Origin: Cyanobacteria bacterium UBA1221 | GTDB taxonomy: Bacteria > Cyanobacteriota > Vampirovibrionia > Gastranaerophilales > Gastranaerophilaceae | Direction of reading: 5' to 3' | Length of the DNA stretch: 6,399 nt | NCBI GenBank assembly: GCA_002309425.1 | Contig: DBXD01000076.1 | Span: 17,531 to 23,929, forward strand | In this document: one piece after another, positions 5,768 to 6,399 of the stretch | Layout of the letters: the number at the start of each line of letters is the position of its first letter | How positions within the stretch are numbered: position 1 is the stretch's first letter | The notes under the pieces: model-generated | Seen by the model: only the letters and a program-made list of their open reading frames with translations | Told to the model about the DNA's origin: nothing | The model's database searches: none | Position numbers and translations under genes: made by a program

Positions 5768-5786
5768 GGAATCTTTTGATGATTCC
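5768..5786. repeat. Second hairpin downstream of aroH
   Basis: GGAATC (5768-5773) and GATTCC (5781-5786) form a perfect 6-bp stem with a 7-nt loop, directly abutting the previous hairpin. Neither strand has a T-run immediately after it. It could stabilise the 3' end of the aroH mRNA or be part of a structured minus-strand RNA. Confidence 0.5.
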
Positions 5787-5788
5787 TC

Positions 5789-5842
5789 GTGTGTAGAAGG
5801 TTAGTGTGTAGTAGTAGGTAGTGTAGTATTTTTTGTGTTTTT
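5789..5842. repeat. C-free G/T-rich stretch with GTGTAG at 15-nt spacing
   Basis: GTGTAG occurs at 5791, 5806 and 5821, exactly 15 nt apart. The first two copies are extended to GTGTGTAG. It is followed by T6 (5829-5834) and T5 (5838-5842). No C occurs on the plus strand from 5789 to 5846. The intervening bases of the three units are only partly similar, so it is a degenerate tandem repeat at best. A fourth GTGTAG lies at 6072-6077, just before the oxidoreductase ATG. Confidence 0.5.
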
Positions 5843-5983
5843 ATATCTCGCGTTATTTAATTCGTTATTGCTTACATTTATATAAAGTATTTTAAAAGTA
5901 TATAATTGCTATATCTGTTTTATTTCTTTACAAAATTTAACATTGCTAAATTGAAACAAGAAATGTTACACACTTTTAATTAC

Positions 5984-6011
5984 TTGCAAATTTATATTTG
6001 TAAAGTATTAT
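5984..6011 (+). promoter_or_regulatory. Candidate promoter of the oxidoreductase gene
   Basis: TTGCAA (5984-5989) and TATTAT (6006-6011) are separated by 16 nt and would start transcription near 6018, leaving a leader of about 60 nt that includes the AAGGG ribosome-binding site (6065-6069). Competing pairs in this A/T-rich stretch are TTGAAA (5951-5956) with TTTAAT (5975-5980), 18-nt spacer, and TTGATA (6038-6043) with TATAAG (6062-6067), 18-nt spacer. The last would exclude the ribosome-binding site from the mRNA. Confidence 0.35.
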
Positions 6012-6079
6012 GGTTATAGGAACTTTTAGAGTTTCGATTGATAAAGGCTTTTAAATAGTTTTATAAGGGATGTGTAGTT

Positions 6080-6399
6080 ATGACGGAACAAAAGATAGCA
6101 GTTATAGGTTGCGGAGTTTGGGGCAGAAATATTGTCAGAAACTTTTACAATCTCGGAGTTTTGGATATAGTTTGCGACATTGATGAAGAAAACAGGAAAA
6201 AAGTTTTGGATCAATATCCGGGAGTTAAGACAACCGCGGATTATCAGGATATTATTAACGACCCTGAAATAACTGCCGTTGCGGTTGTAACACCGAGCCA
6301 TACGCATTATAAAATGGTTCATGCAATGCTTGAGGCAGGGAAAAATGTATATGTTGAAAAACCTATATCAACAGTTGCACAGGAGGCAAAAGACTTAAC
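6080..6399 (+). CDS. Gfo/Idh/MocA-family NAD(P)-dependent oxidoreductase, N-terminal part (partial)
   Basis: This gene runs off the right edge; 106 residues are visible. They cover most of a Rossmann domain: the strand KIAVIG with the dinucleotide-binding GCGVWG (10-15), acidic D33 at the end of the second strand (VCD) where the adenosine ribose is held, TPSHTHY (71-77), and EKP (93-95), whose lysine is the family's conserved catalytic-region lysine. The form WGRNIVRNFYNLG resembles members that oxidise C3 of UDP-GlcNAc-derived uronates (WlbA/WbpB-like) in surface glycan synthesis. That specificity is inference; the substrate-binding domain is outside the window. The ATG at 6080 is preceded by AAGGG (6065-6069) with a 10-nt gap. 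An ATG at 6070 is out of frame. Confidence 0.9.
   Translation, partial: MTEQKIAVIGCGVWGRNIVRNFYNLGVLDIVCDIDEENRKKVLDQYPGVKTTADYQDIINDPEITAVAVVTPSHTHYKMVHAMLEAGKNVYVEKPISTVAQEAKDL

Larger units (their letters stand above)
5730..6079. other. 350-nt intergenic region without a convincing protein gene
   Basis: This gap between aroH and the oxidoreductase holds, from left to right, an A9 run with a hairpin (5738-5767), a second hairpin (5768-5786), a stretch of 58 nt without a single C on the plus strand (5789-5846), and then about 200 nt of very A/T-rich DNA with several promoter-like boxes. Stop codons occur in all three plus-strand frames around 5794-5826. No tRNA-like cloverleaf was recognised. 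A small RNA on the minus strand is possible. Confidence 0.6.

Noticed and set aside
5791..5826. Possible CRISPR-like or microsatellite array from the GTGTAG repeats
   Set aside because: The units are only 15 nt with a 6-8 nt conserved core, there are only three of them, and there are no spacers or cas genes.
6026..6322. 98-codon minus-strand frame overlapping the oxidoreductase start
   Set aside because: It is antisense to a clear Rossmann-fold coding sequence, with no domain and no ribosome-binding site recognised.

Overview
The window is AT-rich (about one third G+C by eye) bacterial chromosome with dense, overlapping genes. The organism is probably Gram-negative. A secreted, membrane-anchored protein with an AMIN-like fold, an AroH-type chorismate mutase and the low G+C fit an uncultured gut relative of Cyanobacteria (Gastranaerophilales/Vampirovibrionia). 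That assignment is an inference from gene content and composition and was not tested by any search.

Layout. (1) Positions 1-95 hold the last 30 codons of a WecB-type UDP-GlcNAc 2-epimerase on the plus strand. (2) Positions 120-1882 hold a three-gene minus-strand operon, read right to left: a signal-peptide/AMIN-like/single-TM protein, a 64-residue two-TM protein, and a prohibitin-like SPFH protein. It ends in a textbook minus-strand terminator at 120-145. (3) Positions 1883-2084 are a divergent control region with several dyads, including a perfect 12-nt palindrome. (4) Positions 2085-5729 hold a plus-strand housekeeping block: an atypical DnaJ, queE, def, fmt and aroH. Within the block, dnaJ/queE overlap by 4 nt, def/fmt overlap by 8 nt, and fmt/aroH are 1 nt apart. 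A 50-nt gap between queE and def may hold a second promoter. (5) Positions 5730-6079 are a 350-nt gap without a convincing gene. It holds two hairpins, a minus-strand-oriented T9 terminator, a C-free G/T-rich stretch with a hexamer at 15-nt spacing, and promoter-like boxes. (6) From 6080 to the window edge is the start of a Gfo/Idh/MocA-family NAD(P)-dependent oxidoreductase.

How the genes work together. Def and Fmt are the two halves of the N-formylmethionine cycle: Fmt formylates Met-tRNAi and Def removes the formyl group from nascent chains. DnaJ works on new or misfolded chains, QueE makes the queuosine precursor that ends up in tRNA, and AroH commits chorismate to Phe/Tyr. The block therefore leans towards translation and protein quality. 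The two edge genes both look like nucleotide-sugar enzymes for surface glycans. The minus-strand operon looks like an envelope or membrane-organisation module.

No defence system, mobile element, CRISPR array, tRNA or rRNA was seen. The items most worth a second look are the DnaJ with only one zinc-binding pair and no G/F region, the possible minus-strand small RNA ending at the T9 terminator near 5738, the SPFH/two-TM/AMIN-like operon, and the dyad-rich divergent region.
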